From: Bacteroidales bacterium
GTDB taxonomy: Bacteria; Bacteroidota; Bacteroidia; Bacteroidales; UBA932
Length of the DNA: 64,000 bases
Direction of reading: 5' to 3'
Assembly (NCBI GenBank): GCA_017509755.1
Contig: JAFWOY010000015.1
Coordinates: 21,138-85,137, forward strand
Shown here: positions 32,399 to 41,856 of the stretch, piece after piece
Numbering within the stretch: the first letter of the stretch is position 1
Layout: every line of letters starts with the position of its first letter
Translations under genes and position numbers: made by a program
The notes under the pieces: generated by a model
Told to the model about the DNA's origin: nothing
What the model saw: only the letters and a program-made list of their open reading frames with translations
The model's database searches: none

Positions 32399-34846
32399 AT
32401 GAAAAAACTGATCTTTCTCTCGCTGACGCTGCTGCTTCTGGGCGGCGTGGCATCGGCCCAGGAGCCGAACTACGCCCTGGCAGACCAGTTCTCCGCCAAG
32501 AAGGTGGGCAACATGGTTTTCAGCACCGCCATCCGTCCCAACTGGTTCAAGAACTCCGACAAGTTCTGGTACGAGTGGAAAACCTCTGAAGGAACGGAGT
32601 ACTACATCGTCGATCCGGTCGCCAGGACCCAGACCAAAGCTTTCGACATGGAACGCCTCGCCATGGAGGTTTCCGCCATCGTCAAGGACCCGTTCGATGC
32701 CAAGCACCTGCCGCTTCGCAAACTGGAGCTGAAAGACGACAACAAGTTCACCTTCGAAGTCCAGAGCACCGAGATGGTGGAGAAGAAAGACAAGAAGAAA
32801 GACGGGGACAGCAAGGACAAGCCCAAAGGCAAACCCCAGAAAGAAAAGAAGGTCTATCGTTTCGAGTACATCCTCTCCAGCGGCAAACTGGTCGATGTGA
32901 CGGAGAATGAAGAAGAGAAGGACTATCCGTCCTGGGCCTGCATCTCGCCCGACGGAACCAAAGCTGTCTATTCCAAGGGTTTCGATCTCTACTGGATGAG
33001 CATCGATGACGTGAAGAAGCTGATGGAAGATGAAAAAGATTCCACGGTAGTGGATCACCGGCTGACCTGCGACGGTACGAAGGACTTCTACTGGGGCGGC
33101 AGCAATTACCGCGGCGCAGATACGAAGGACACAACCAAGCGCACGGCCAACTACGTGCTCTGGTCTCCCGACTCGAAACGTTTCGCCGTCACCAAATACG
33201 ACATGACCAAGGTCAAGGACCTCTGGGTCATCAATTCCGTGGCCCAGCCGCGTCCAACCCTGCAGACCTACAAGTACCAGATGCCAGGCGAGCCTGGCCC
33301 TACGGACCACATTTTCCTGTTCGACATGGCTGACGGAAGCTACCAGGAAATCGACATCTCGGCCTTCAAGGACCAGGACACCGATATCCAGCGCAAGGCC
33401 ATGAAGAATGCCGACCGCTACGACGACTACCGCAAGAGCATCTGGATGGGTGACAACGACGGCTTCTACATGATCCGCCGCAGCCGCGACCTCAAACGCA
33501 CCGACCTGATCCGCATCAACGTGGCGGACGGCAGCGTCAAACCGATCGTCGAAGAGCGCCTCAACACCTATGTGGAGACCCGCACGCCCCGCTTCATCAA
33601 CGGCGGCAAGGACCTCATCTGGTGGAGCGAGCGCAACGGCTGGGCCCAGCTCTACCTCTACGGAGCCGACGGCACGCTCAAGCAACCGATCACGAACGGT
33701 GCCTACCATGTGGAAAATGTGCTGGCCGTGGATGAAGCCGCCAAGGTCATCTATTTCCTGGCCATGGGCGTCAACAAGGAAGAGAATCCCTACAACGGCC
33801 ATATCTACCGCATCGGCTTCGACGGCAGCGGCCTGAAACAGGTCGATGATGCCGACGGCAATGCTACAGCCTCGTTCAGCGACGACGCGAAGTATTTCGT
33901 GGCCAACTTCTCCCGCGTGGACAGCACGCCGCAGAGCGCGCTCTATGACGGCACCGGTCGCAAGACCCCGCTCCAGACGGCCGACCTCTCGCTGCTCTTC
34001 GCAGCCGGCTACAAGTTCCCTACCCCGTTCAAGGTAAAAGCGGCTGACGGCGTTACCGACCTCTATGGCTACATGTACAAGCCGTTCGATTTCGACTCCA
34101 CCAAGACCTATCCGATCATCGACTACGTGTATCCCGGACCGCAGGTGGAAGGCAACTCCGAAGCCTGGTCGCGCGGATTCACCCGCACCGACCGCCTCGC
34201 CCAGATCGGTTTCATCGTGATTACCGTAGGTAACCGCGGCGGCCACCCGAACCGCTCGAAGTGGTACCACAACTTCGGCTACGGCAACCTCCGCGACTAC
34301 GGCCTCGAAGACCAGAAATATGCCATCCAGCAGCTGGCTGCCCGCTACAAGTTCATCGACATCGACCGCGTGGGCATCCACGGCCACAGCGGCGGCGGCT
34401 TCATGTCCACCGCAGCCATCCTCAAGTATCCGGACTTCTTCAAGGCAGCCGTCTCCTGCGCCGGCAACCACGACAACAGCATCTACAACCGCTGGTGGAG
34501 CGAGCAGCACCATGGCATCCTCGAAGAGATCACCGCAGAAGGCGACACCACCTTCAAATACAGCATCGACAAGAACCAGGATATCGCCGGCAACCTCAAG
34601 GGCCACCTGATGCTCGTCACCGGCGACATCGACGACAACGTGAGCCCGAGCAATACGATCCGCGTGGTCAACGCCCTGATCCGGGCCAACAAACGTTTTG
34701 AAATGCTCGTCCTCCCCGGCCAGCGTCACGGTTTCGGAGACATGAACGAGTACTTCTTCTGGCGTATGGCCGACTGGTACAGCGAATGGCTTCTCGGTAC
34801 CTCGCACCGCGGCCAGGTGGATATCCGGGAACTGAACAACGATTGA
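32399..34846 (+). CDS. Secreted dipeptidyl-peptidase IV (S9 family)
   Basis: Serine peptidase that removes N-terminal X-Pro/X-Ala dipeptides, exported to the periplasm. It is 815 residues with signal peptide 1-20 (LLLLGGVASA-Q), an N-terminal beta-propeller (DPPIV_N) and a C-terminal alpha/beta-hydrolase domain. The triad is S664 in GHSGGGF, D745 in GDIDDNVSP and H777 in QRHGFG. A Lys/Asp-rich insertion at about 127-150 (KKDKKKDGDSKDK) is unusual for a propeller loop. 56 bp separate it from the first serpin gene, so a protease and two protease inhibitors probably share expression. Confidence 0.94.
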   Translation: MKKLIFLSLTLLLLGGVASAQEPNYALADQFSAKKVGNMVFSTAIRPNWFKNSDKFWYEWKTSEGTEYYIVDPVARTQTKAFDMERLAMEVSAIVKDPFDAKHLPLRKLELKDDNKFTFEVQSTEMVEKKDKKKDGDSKDKPKGKPQKEKKVYRFEYILSSGKLVDVTENEEEKDYPSWACISPDGTKAVYSKGFDLYWMSIDDVKKLMEDEKDSTVVDHRLTCDGTKDFYWGGSNYRGADTKDTTKRTANYVLWSPDSKRFAVTKYDMTKVKDLWVINSVAQPRPTLQTYKYQMPGEPGPTDHIFLFDMADGSYQEIDISAFKDQDTDIQRKAMKNADRYDDYRKSIWMGDNDGFYMIRRSRDLKRTDLIRINVADGSVKPIVEERLNTYVETRTPRFINGGKDLIWWSERNGWAQLYLYGADGTLKQPITNGAYHVENVLAVDEAAKVIYFLAMGVNKEENPYNGHIYRIGFDGSGLKQVDDADGNATASFSDDAKYFVANFSRVDSTPQSALYDGTGRKTPLQTADLSLLFAAGYKFPTPFKVKAADGVTDLYGYMYKPFDFDSTKTYPIIDYVYPGPQVEGNSEAWSRGFTRTDRLAQIGFIVITVGNRGGHPNRSKWYHNFGYGNLRDYGLEDQKYAIQQLAARYKFIDIDRVGIHGHSGGGFMSTAAILKYPDFFKAAVSCAGNHDNSIYNRWWSEQHHGILEEITAEGDTTFKYSIDKNQDIAGNLKGHLMLVTGDIDDNVSPSNTIRVVNALIRANKRFEMLVLPGQRHGFGDMNEYFFWRMADWYSEWLLGTSHRGQVDIRELNND

Positions 34847-34902
34847 CAGCCAGCCCGCCCGGCACGATATTCGCCAAGGCTTTCGGAAAAACTGCAGTCC
34901 TT

Positions 34903-36126
34903 ATGAAAAAGTTTATCATTGTCGCCCTTATGATGAGTTTCCCTTTCTTCTGGTCGTGTGGTGCGCAGAACAGCGACGGTCCCAAGCGGATCGAACTGGA
35001 CGACGCCGAGAAAGCCTATGTGGATGCCGGCAATGATTTCGCTTTCCGATTCCTGGCCCGCATCGATGAGAACGAAAAGGCTGACTGGTTTGTCTCGCCG
35101 GTCAGCCTCCAGTTCCTCCTCGGCCTGGTCCTCGACGGTGCCGCCGGGGAAACGGAGGATGAAATCTGCCAGACCCTTGGTTACCCGGCCGGACAGTCCG
35201 AAGCCGTCGATGCTTATTGCCGCAAGATGCTGTCCAGCCTTCCCGGTCTCGACAAAAAAACGAAACTGTCGCTGGCCAATGCCATCTTCTTCAACCAGCA
35301 GATGAAAATCCAGCCTCCGTACAAAAAGCGGGTCGAGAAGGCGTACGACGCGGAAGTGGAAAGCCTTGACTTCTCTCAGAAGCAGGCGTCACTCCGGATC
35401 ATCAACGGCTGGTGCAGCAGGCAGACCAACGGCTTGATTCCGGCGGTGTTGGACGATGTCTCACCGGATATGTTCGCTTATCTGCTCAACGCCCTTTATT
35501 TCAAGGGGAGTTGGATGTACCCGTTCAAGAAGCGCTATACAGAGGATCGGACATTCACGCTGGAATCGGGCCAGGAAAAGGAGATTCCGATGATGGCGAA
35601 GGAGCGTAAATTTTCCTACACCGAAAACGATGCCTGCCAGGTAGTCCGCCTGCCCTACGGCAACGGCGCCTATTCCATGATCGTCCTTCTCCCGAAAAAG
35701 GGCTACACGGTTTCCGAAGTGATCAAAACACTGGACGCCGAAAGCTGGAAGGCCTTGCGCAACAGCATGTCCAGCCGCACACCCGTTGACCTGTGGCTAC
35801 CGCCGTTCGAGTCCAAGTACCATGTCAAGCTCAACGATATCCTCTGCGACATGGGCATGCCACGCTCGTTCGGTCCAATGGCGGACTTCAAGCCGATGTC
35901 GCCCGACGCCCTCTGGCTCAGTTTCGTGCAGCAGGATGCCGTGATCAAGGTCGATGAGGAAGGTACTGAAGCCGCTGCCATTACCAGCGCCGGCATGCTC
36001 GGTGCCACGGCCGTGGCCGAACCGCCGCGCATCATCATCTTCCACTGCGACCACCCGTTCCTCTATCTGATCACGGAATCGAGCACAGGGGCCATCCTTT
36101 TTGCCGGAAAATTCACCGGGAAATAG
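34903..36126 (+). CDS. Serpin-family protease inhibitor 1 (exported)
   Basis: Suicide-substrate serine/cysteine protease inhibitor, rare in bacteria. It is 407 residues with an N-terminal export signal ending at a possible lipobox cysteine (FFWSCGA, C19). The serpin fold signatures are clear: NAIFFN, LDFSQ, INGWC, LLNALYFKGSW, LPYGNGAYSMIVLLP, and C-terminal HPFLYLITESSTGAILFAGK. The reactive-centre-loop hinge is EEGTEAAAITS, as in inhibitory serpins (small residues at P12-P9). The exposed loop continues AGMLGATAVAEPP, so the bait region has small/neutral residues, which favours elastase- or subtilisin-like targets. The loop is about five residues longer than in alpha-1-antitrypsin, so P1 cannot be fixed. 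Confidence 0.94.
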   Translation: MKKFIIVALMMSFPFFWSCGAQNSDGPKRIELDDAEKAYVDAGNDFAFRFLARIDENEKADWFVSPVSLQFLLGLVLDGAAGETEDEICQTLGYPAGQSEAVDAYCRKMLSSLPGLDKKTKLSLANAIFFNQQMKIQPPYKKRVEKAYDAEVESLDFSQKQASLRIINGWCSRQTNGLIPAVLDDVSPDMFAYLLNALYFKGSWMYPFKKRYTEDRTFTLESGQEKEIPMMAKERKFSYTENDACQVVRLPYGNGAYSMIVLLPKKGYTVSEVIKTLDAESWKALRNSMSSRTPVDLWLPPFESKYHVKLNDILCDMGMPRSFGPMADFKPMSPDALWLSFVQQDAVIKVDEEGTEAAAITSAGMLGATAVAEPPRIIIFHCDHPFLYLITESSTGAILFAGKFTGK

Positions 36127-36163
36127 AGACCCGGTCGAACCGGGCATAACGTATTATTGAATC

Positions 36164-37405
36164 ATGAAAAAGTATTTGCTGTTTCTTTTAGTACTTCCGC
36201 TGGTCATCCTGTCAGTCCGTTGCGGTCGCATTGACGAGGAGGATGACGGCAATAATGATTTCAAACCCATCTCCTTGACTACCAAGCAAACGGGTTATGT
36301 GGAATCGGGCAACCGGTTTGCCTGGCGCTTCATCGACGGTGTCGCTGATTGCGCGGCCCTGGAGAAAAAAGACAGCTGGTTTGTCTCGCCGCTGAGCCTG
36401 CAGATCGACCTGGGCATGCTGCTTAACGGCGCCAATGGGGAAACTGCCGACGAGATCTGCCGAGCCCTCGGCTACAAAGCAGGCGAACTGGCCGAGATCA
36501 ACGCCTGGAGCAAATTGATGCTCACGGAATTGCCCAAAATGGACAAGAAGACCGAACTGGCCATGGCCAATGCCATCTTCTACAACAAGACCATCAGCCT
36601 GAAAAAGCCTTACCGCAATACGGTCAGCGACGCGTACGCCGCCACGCTGGAAGCGCTTGACTTTTCGCAAAGCAAATCGGTCGACATCATCAATGGATGG
36701 TGCAGCGAGCAGACCAAAGGCATGGTCCCGAAGGTAATCGACCAGATCAGCCCGTCTTACCTTGCCTTCCTGATCAACGCCATCTATTTCAAGAGCCAGT
36801 GGACCGCCCAGTTTGACAAGAATGCCACGGTCGCCGAAGCCTTTACCACCGAGAGCGGGAAGACCGTCAACGTTCCCATGATGAAGATGGCCGGCACCTC
36901 CTTCCAATACGGAAAGAAGGAACAATACCAGTTTATCCAGCTTCCTTATGGCAACGGCGCCTTCGCCATGACCATCCTGCTGCCCGCAAAAGGGCATACA
37001 GTCAAAGATATCACGGCCTTGCTGGCGAAAGAGGGGTTCTCAGCCGCGACCGTTCCGGTGGAAGTGGATCTCTGGTTGCCTCGTTTCGAAACCAAGTATC
37101 ACATCAAACTCAACGACCTGCTTGCCTCCATGGGCATTTCTCAGGCTTTCAACCCCTTCGCCGCCGATTTCTCCGCCTTGAGCGACACACCCAGCTATGT
37201 GGATTTCGTGCAGCAGGACGCGGCCATCAAAGTAAACGAAGAAGGCAGTGAAGCCGCCGCCGTCACTGTCATCGGCATGCGCAAGAACACCAGCGTCGGC
37301 GGTAATCCCGGTGTCGTTTTCCACGCCGACCATCCCTTCCTCTACCTGATCAGCGAAACGAGCACCGGCGCGATCCTCTTCGCCGGACAATTCGGCGGAA
37401 ACTAA
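36164..37405 (+). CDS. Serpin-family protease inhibitor 2 (exported)
   Basis: A second serpin of 413 residues, 37 bp downstream of and clearly paralogous to the first. The N-terminal signal ends at a possible lipidated cysteine (SVRCGR, C20). Core motifs are retained (NAIFYN, LDFSQ, LINAIYFKSQW, LPYGNGAFAMTILLP, HPFLYLISETSTGAILFAGQ). The hinge EEGSEAAAVTV is of the inhibitory type. The loop then reads IGMRKNTSVGGNPG, placing Arg-Lys at about P3-P2 or, with a small register shift, at P1, which suggests trypsin-like targets. The pair therefore looks like a duplicated inhibitor with diverged bait loops. It is convergent with the MFS gene, 7 bp apart. Confidence 0.94.
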   Translation: MKKYLLFLLVLPLVILSVRCGRIDEEDDGNNDFKPISLTTKQTGYVESGNRFAWRFIDGVADCAALEKKDSWFVSPLSLQIDLGMLLNGANGETADEICRALGYKAGELAEINAWSKLMLTELPKMDKKTELAMANAIFYNKTISLKKPYRNTVSDAYAATLEALDFSQSKSVDIINGWCSEQTKGMVPKVIDQISPSYLAFLINAIYFKSQWTAQFDKNATVAEAFTTESGKTVNVPMMKMAGTSFQYGKKEQYQFIQLPYGNGAFAMTILLPAKGHTVKDITALLAKEGFSAATVPVEVDLWLPRFETKYHIKLNDLLASMGISQAFNPFAADFSALSDTPSYVDFVQQDAAIKVNEEGSEAAAVTVIGMRKNTSVGGNPGVVFHADHPFLYLISETSTGAILFAGQFGGN

Positions 37406-37412
37406 AAACCGC

Positions 37413-38570
37413 CTACTTGGTCTTTCCCTTGCGGACGAAACGGAGGGCGAAGGGCACGATGATCATCATCGCCACGACGGCCGTGAACATCAGGGCTGGA
37501 AGCGTGGCGTAGCGGCCCAGGGCAAAAGCGTTGCCGGTAAGGCGGTTGAAGGTGAACTGGCCCAGCAGGGCGATGAAGATGGCGATGGACATCGCCGTAC
37601 CCGACTGGTCGCGGAAGGCACCGCCGATGTAGTTCAAGACCACCGGGAACGTCGCGCCGACACCGAAGCCGATCAGCGCCATGGCAATGTAGGCACCTAC
37701 TGGCCCATTACAGACGGTAAACAGGACGACACCGACTGTCGCTACACTCAAGTATGTATATAGCGTACCCAGCGCGCCCAGTTTCCGCTGGATGGCGCCC
37801 AGCGGGAAACGGCCCGCCATCATGCCGATGGTGAACCAGGTCATGGCCAGCGTGGCCGCTTTCGTGTCCATCGGCGTGGTCTGGTTGAAGAATTCTACCG
37901 TGAAACTGCCGCTGCAACCTTCAAAGCCGCTCTCGAAGAAAAGGACGACCGCAAAGAGCAACAATGCCGGGAACTTCAACAGGCCCAGCGATTTGTTCAA
38001 AGAAACGCTTCCCGAAGGCTTGGCCTGTGGAAACGCTGTCACGCAGAAAAAGACGATGAACAGGGCCATCACCACGGAAATCGCATTCAGCGGCAGGCTG
38101 TAATCGGGAATGAAATAGTTGAGCAGCGTCCAAAGCAGCGCGCCGATGCAGTAGAAAGCGCCCAATACGCCCAGACGGCCGCCCCGCTTGTCATCGTCAT
38201 AAATATCCGAGACCAGTGCATTGGTAAGGCCGTTCAGGATGCCACCTCCAAGACCAAGACAGAACATGGAACCGTGGAGTACCGGCAATTGGGTGAAGTG
38301 CGCAAGGCCCTGGACACCGGCCAGTGCCAGCACGGAGCTGATGATCAGCAGCCATTTGTAGCCGAAACGGTCGACCACCGGGCCGAAGATGACCGTACCC
38401 AGGATAATGCCGATCGACATCGTGGAAGGCAGAGACAGCGCCCCCTCGCCCACCACCTGGTTGAGTTTGCCCAGAATCGGTGCCAGTGACAGCATCGTCA
38501 CGCCGAAGAAAGCCATTCCGGCGCAGGCGGCGACGAAAACGGCGGTTGTGTTGTAAGATTTGGCAGTCAT
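37413..38570 (-). CDS. MFS sugar transporter (FucP/GlcP-like)
   Basis: Major-facilitator transporter of 385 residues with about twelve transmembrane helices and the MFS loop motif DRFGYKW between helices 2 and 3. It resembles the fucose/glucose/N-acetylglucosamine permease branch used by Bacteroidetes for monosaccharides. It is the last gene of a minus-strand unit with a ROK kinase 3 bp upstream, a GH18 and a NamZ-type muramidase, so the likely cargo is an amino sugar (GlcNAc or MurNAc) or glucose released by those enzymes. Confidence 0.9.
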   Translation of the reverse strand: MTAKSYNTTAVFVAACAGMAFFGVTMLSLAPILGKLNQVVGEGALSLPSTMSIGIILGTVIFGPVVDRFGYKWLLIISSVLALAGVQGLAHFTQLPVLHGSMFCLGLGGGILNGLTNALVSDIYDDDKRGGRLGVLGAFYCIGALLWTLLNYFIPDYSLPLNAISVVMALFIVFFCVTAFPQAKPSGSVSLNKSLGLLKFPALLLFAVVLFFESGFEGCSGSFTVEFFNQTTPMDTKAATLAMTWFTIGMMAGRFPLGAIQRKLGALGTLYTYLSVATVGVVLFTVCNGPVGAYIAMALIGFGVGATFPVVLNYIGGAFRDQSGTAMSIAIFIALLGQFTFNRLTGNAFALGRYATLPALMFTAVVAMMIIVPFALRFVRKGKTK

Positions 38571-38573
38571 AGA

Positions 38574-39491
38574 CTAACGATTGTTTTCTGTTTCCCGGAT
38601 TCCCAGATAGGCTGCGCCCAGCAAGGCGGCATCCCCGCCGACCTGCGAAGCGCAGAATGAAACTTCCCGCATCGAGATGGGCTGGCCCCACTTGCAGGCT
38701 TCCGCATAGATGCGGTCGATGAACTGGACGGCCGGACCGAACACCCCGCCGCCGAAAATCACTTTCTGCGGATTGAAGAGACTGACCAGGTTGGCCGTCC
38801 CCATACCCCACAGTTGGATCGCCTTGTCGAGAATCTGCGTGGCGACCGGATCGGTACCGTAACCCGCAAAGACATCATAGCTGGTCTTGGAGGGGTCGTT
38901 CCACAGCAGTTTGGCCTGGGTGCCGATGCCGTTGCCGGAGGCATAGTATTCAAAGCATCCGACCGGCTCGAATTCCGGCCGATACGGTGTTTCGAGCGCC
39001 ATCCAGCCCGTCGCGCCGACAATGTCGCTGGCACCGTGGATGATGCGCCCGTCCAGCAGGATACCGGCTCCGATGCCGGTTCCGACGGCCAGGTAAATAG
39101 CGTCCGTACATCCCTTGGCAGCGCCTTTCCAGACCTCGCCCAGAATGTAGCAGGTCCGGTCGCTCTCGACCGCAATGCAGACGGACGGATCCCCCACCGC
39201 CGCAGCGAGTTCCGCCTGCAGGGGATAATCGTCCCAACCGGGAATGTTCGGTGCCCACACCGTCCCTTTTTTCGAATAAACGATCCCGGGCACGCAAACG
39301 CCCACTGCATCGAGCGGCACAGCCGGGTGCGTTTGTCGCAGTGCAACGACCGCTTCAGCGACCAACGCGCCGACAGCAGGACCGGAAGCGCCTTCCAAGA
39401 GCCGGTATGTTTTGTCTATCATCCGCCCTGTCCGGTCGAACAGGGCCGCAGCAATCTTGGTTCCACCCAAGTCAATTCCGATAAAAGCCAT
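38574..39491 (-). CDS. ROK-family sugar kinase, atypical (zinc motif missing)
   Basis: ATP-dependent sugar kinase or related ROK protein of 305 residues. The N-terminal phosphate-binding IGIDLGGTKIAAALFD and the second-domain GTGIGAGILLDG are intact, and there is no N-terminal helix-turn-helix, so it is an enzyme rather than a repressor. The usual E-x-G-H ... C-x-C-G-x-x-G-C-x-E zinc motif is altered: here it reads VGATGWMALE, then FEPVGCFEYYASG, with the zinc-ligand histidine and two cysteines absent. Bacteroidetes have other zinc-free ROK proteins. It lies between the transporter and the chitinase-like gene, consistent with phosphorylation of an imported amino sugar. Confidence 0.9.
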   Translation of the reverse strand: MAFIGIDLGGTKIAAALFDRTGRMIDKTYRLLEGASGPAVGALVAEAVVALRQTHPAVPLDAVGVCVPGIVYSKKGTVWAPNIPGWDDYPLQAELAAAVGDPSVCIAVESDRTCYILGEVWKGAAKGCTDAIYLAVGTGIGAGILLDGRIIHGASDIVGATGWMALETPYRPEFEPVGCFEYYASGNGIGTQAKLLWNDPSKTSYDVFAGYGTDPVATQILDKAIQLWGMGTANLVSLFNPQKVIFGGGVFGPAVQFIDRIYAEACKWGQPISMREVSFCASQVGGDAALLGAAYLGIRETENNR

Positions 39492-39501
39492 AGTATATTC
39501 C

Positions 39502-40656
39502 TTATTGTGTCATTACAGCATTCCAAATGGCGGTACGGAGCGTTCCGTTTGCATCATCCTGGTCGTATTCCCAGTACATCAGGCCGGCCATGCCCTTCGA
39601 ACGGATCCAATCGCCTTTGGCCGCGATGCTGCGGGGATTGTCGTAGCCGCAGTAAAAGACACCGGTCATCGTCGAGACATACGGGCACTGGGCCACGGCA
39701 TCCCACTGGTTGCGGCGGAACTTATAGCGGTCCATCTTCAGGATGCTCTTGTAAGAGATGGCTGTCGGCGACTGGCTCCACGAATGACGTCCGTAAAATG
39801 GGACGCCCAGCACCAGTTTCTTCGCCGGCACACCTGCATTCAGATAGGCCTGGACAGCCCGTGCACAGTCCTTGTACGCCCGCGAATCCTCCAGGGCGGA
39901 ATGATGGTGCGGGGCTTCATCCAGATCGTAGGTCATGATATTGACATAATCGACATAGGGATCCATGCCCGCAATGTCGACATAGCGCCAGCCACCCTCA
40001 ACAGCGGCCTTGTCAGCGCAGTAGCCAGCGTATGAAATCTCATAGCGGTCTCCCAGCGTCTCCCGCAACTGTTTGACCAGCAATATATAGTTGTCTGTAT
40101 CGACCTGCGGGTTGCAGGCAGCGCCGCTCCAGGAAAGGCCCGGGAACTCCCAGTCGAGGTCGATGCCGTCGATCCCGTATTTTTCGAGGAAAGCCAGACA
40201 GTCCGCCGCAAACGCCTTGCGGTTGGAATCGCTGGCCGCCAGGGCGGAGAAGCTGCCGCCCTGCTTGTTGTCGGCATTGGAAACCCCATGGGTGAAACTC
40301 AAACTGATCTTCAGGTTCGGATTCTCCTGCTTCAAGGCTGCGATGCTTTCGAAACGGGCCACCTTGCCCTGCACCTTGAAACCCTGATAGACGCCATCCA
40401 CCATATACAGTTCGGCAAAGGCGTAGTTGATGTGCGTCATGCTGAAAGGATCCGGCGTCAAGGATCCATAATAGGTTACATAGGCCGTGACCCGGCGGCC
40501 GTCGTCAATCCGCTCATTGAGGGAGACGACAGGCTCCACGATCTCGGGATCCGGTTCCAGTTCCCGGGGTTTTTCAGGCGTAAACGGTTCTTCTCCCCCG
40601 CAGGAGGCGAGAAAGCCGAGCAGCAGACAACCCAAAAACCAGCCTTTATTCCTCAT
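39502..40656 (-). CDS. GH18 chitinase/endo-N-acetylglucosaminidase-like lipoprotein
   Basis: Lipoprotein glycosidase of 384 residues from ATG 40656 (MRNKGWFLG) with lipobox FLASC (C19). The GH18 catalytic motif DGIDLDWE is complete (D163, D166, D168, E170). Further family features are SLSFTHG near 118-124, the MTYDL motif and a C-terminal YWEYDQDD. It cleaves GlcNAc-containing glycans (chitin, N-glycan cores or peptidoglycan). It overlaps the NamZ-type gene by 11 bp and precedes the ROK kinase by 10 bp, so all belong to one operon. Confidence 0.92.
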   Translation of the reverse strand: MRNKGWFLGCLLLGFLASCGGEEPFTPEKPRELEPDPEIVEPVVSLNERIDDGRRVTAYVTYYGSLTPDPFSMTHINYAFAELYMVDGVYQGFKVQGKVARFESIAALKQENPNLKISLSFTHGVSNADNKQGGSFSALAASDSNRKAFAADCLAFLEKYGIDGIDLDWEFPGLSWSGAACNPQVDTDNYILLVKQLRETLGDRYEISYAGYCADKAAVEGGWRYVDIAGMDPYVDYVNIMTYDLDEAPHHHSALEDSRAYKDCARAVQAYLNAGVPAKKLVLGVPFYGRHSWSQSPTAISYKSILKMDRYKFRRNQWDAVAQCPYVSTMTGVFYCGYDNPRSIAAKGDWIRSKGMAGLMYWEYDQDDANGTLRTAIWNAVMTQ

Positions 40657-41851
40657 AGAGCAGATACGGTTTCCGTTGTTCCTTGAACGCAGCGACATCG
40701 TCTGCCCACACGGCCTTGATCTCTTCCGCCGAAGCTCCTTCCTTGATCATCTTGCGCACATAGTCGCGGCCGATGAGCAATTCGAAGAAAGAACGGAAAA
40801 AATGGTCGTCGAGATGGAGATTGCGATAGGCATCGATCACGTACTCCAGGTTGATTCCGGCGGCATTCACCGCTTCGTCGGACGGCTGGGTGCGAAGGTC
40901 CACGCCGAAGCACTCCTGGTCCAATTGAGGAGGGAATTTGGCTCCTTCGATGCTGCGGGGCGTAAACGAGAACGTGTATCCCTTCATGTTCGGATGGCCA
41001 TACATCTGGAAGGCTTTGTCCGTACCGCGGCCCAGGCTGACCGGCGTAGCTTCAAAATAGCAGAGGGACGGATAGAGATAGATGGAACGCATGTCAGGCA
41101 GGTTCGGCGACGGTTTGACCGGAAGCACATAATGCGACTGGTGGGTATAGTTGCGGCAGGGAATGACAGTCAGGTCGCATTTGGCGCCGTCGGGCAGCCA
41201 GCCTTCCCCATTGATCATCTGCGCCAGTTCGCCCAATGTCATGCCGTGGCACACCGGAATCGGCCAATAGCCCACCCCGGACTTGTATTTCATGTCGAGA
41301 ATCGGACCGTCCACGTAGAAGCCGATCGGGTTGGGCCGGTCCAGGACGATCATCTTCTTGCCGTGCCGGGCGCAGACGCCCATCATCTTGCCCATCGTCA
41401 CATTATAGGTATAGAAGCGGCAGCCCACGTCCTGCAGGTCGAAGACCAGGACGTCGAATTCATCCACTGCTTCGTCGGAGGGCACGCCGCCCTTTCCGTC
41501 GTAGAGCGAACGGATCGGGACACCGGTGGGCTCATCCACGGAACTGGCCACATGCTCGCCCGCATCCGCCGTGCCGCGGAAACCATGTTCGGGCGAAAAG
41601 ATCGAGACCACATTCACGCCAAGCGAAAGCAAGGTATCCAGCACATGCCGTCCGGGCGCGACAAGGCCTGTCTGGTTCGAGAGGATCGAGACCCGTTTCC
41701 CCTGCAGGAGCGGGAGATAAGCATCGACATCGGTGGCTCCGGGCAGGATGTCCGGCGTCGGAGCATATACGCGCGGCTGAGGCGCCTTTCCGCAAGCGGC
41801 CAGCATCGGGAGGGTCGAAAGCAGGAGCGTCAGCAGTAAAACTCGTTTCAT
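40646..41851 (-). CDS. namZ: Exo-beta-N-acetylmuramidase NamZ (DUF1343, GH171), lipoprotein
   Basis: A 401-residue member of the former DUF1343, now recognised as GH171 exo-N-acetylmuramidases that release MurNAc from the non-reducing ends of peptidoglycan fragments. It has lipobox MLAAC (C20) and the conserved blocks LSNQTGL, FSPEHGFRG, SLYDG, DLQDVGCRFYTY, LDRPNPIG, MTLGELA and PSPNLP. Start ATG 41851 is 5 bp after the tsaE stop. With GH18, ROK and MFS downstream it indicates salvage of cell-wall or host amino sugars. Identification rests on conserved motifs and length. Confidence 0.92.
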   Translation of the reverse strand: MKRVLLLTLLLSTLPMLAACGKAPQPRVYAPTPDILPGATDVDAYLPLLQGKRVSILSNQTGLVAPGRHVLDTLLSLGVNVVSIFSPEHGFRGTADAGEHVASSVDEPTGVPIRSLYDGKGGVPSDEAVDEFDVLVFDLQDVGCRFYTYNVTMGKMMGVCARHGKKMIVLDRPNPIGFYVDGPILDMKYKSGVGYWPIPVCHGMTLGELAQMINGEGWLPDGAKCDLTVIPCRNYTHQSHYVLPVKPSPNLPDMRSIYLYPSLCYFEATPVSLGRGTDKAFQMYGHPNMKGYTFSFTPRSIEGAKFPPQLDQECFGVDLRTQPSDEAVNAAGINLEYVIDAYRNLHLDDHFFRSFFELLIGRDYVRKMIKEGASAEEIKAVWADDVAAFKEQRKPYLLYEE

Positions 41852-41856
41852 ATCGT

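Noticed and set aside
31895..34807. A 970-codon open frame on the minus strand opposite the DPP-IV gene
   Set aside because: It is a high-GC antisense shadow: the plus-strand frame has a signal peptide, propeller and complete catalytic triad, while the antisense product shows no recognisable domain.
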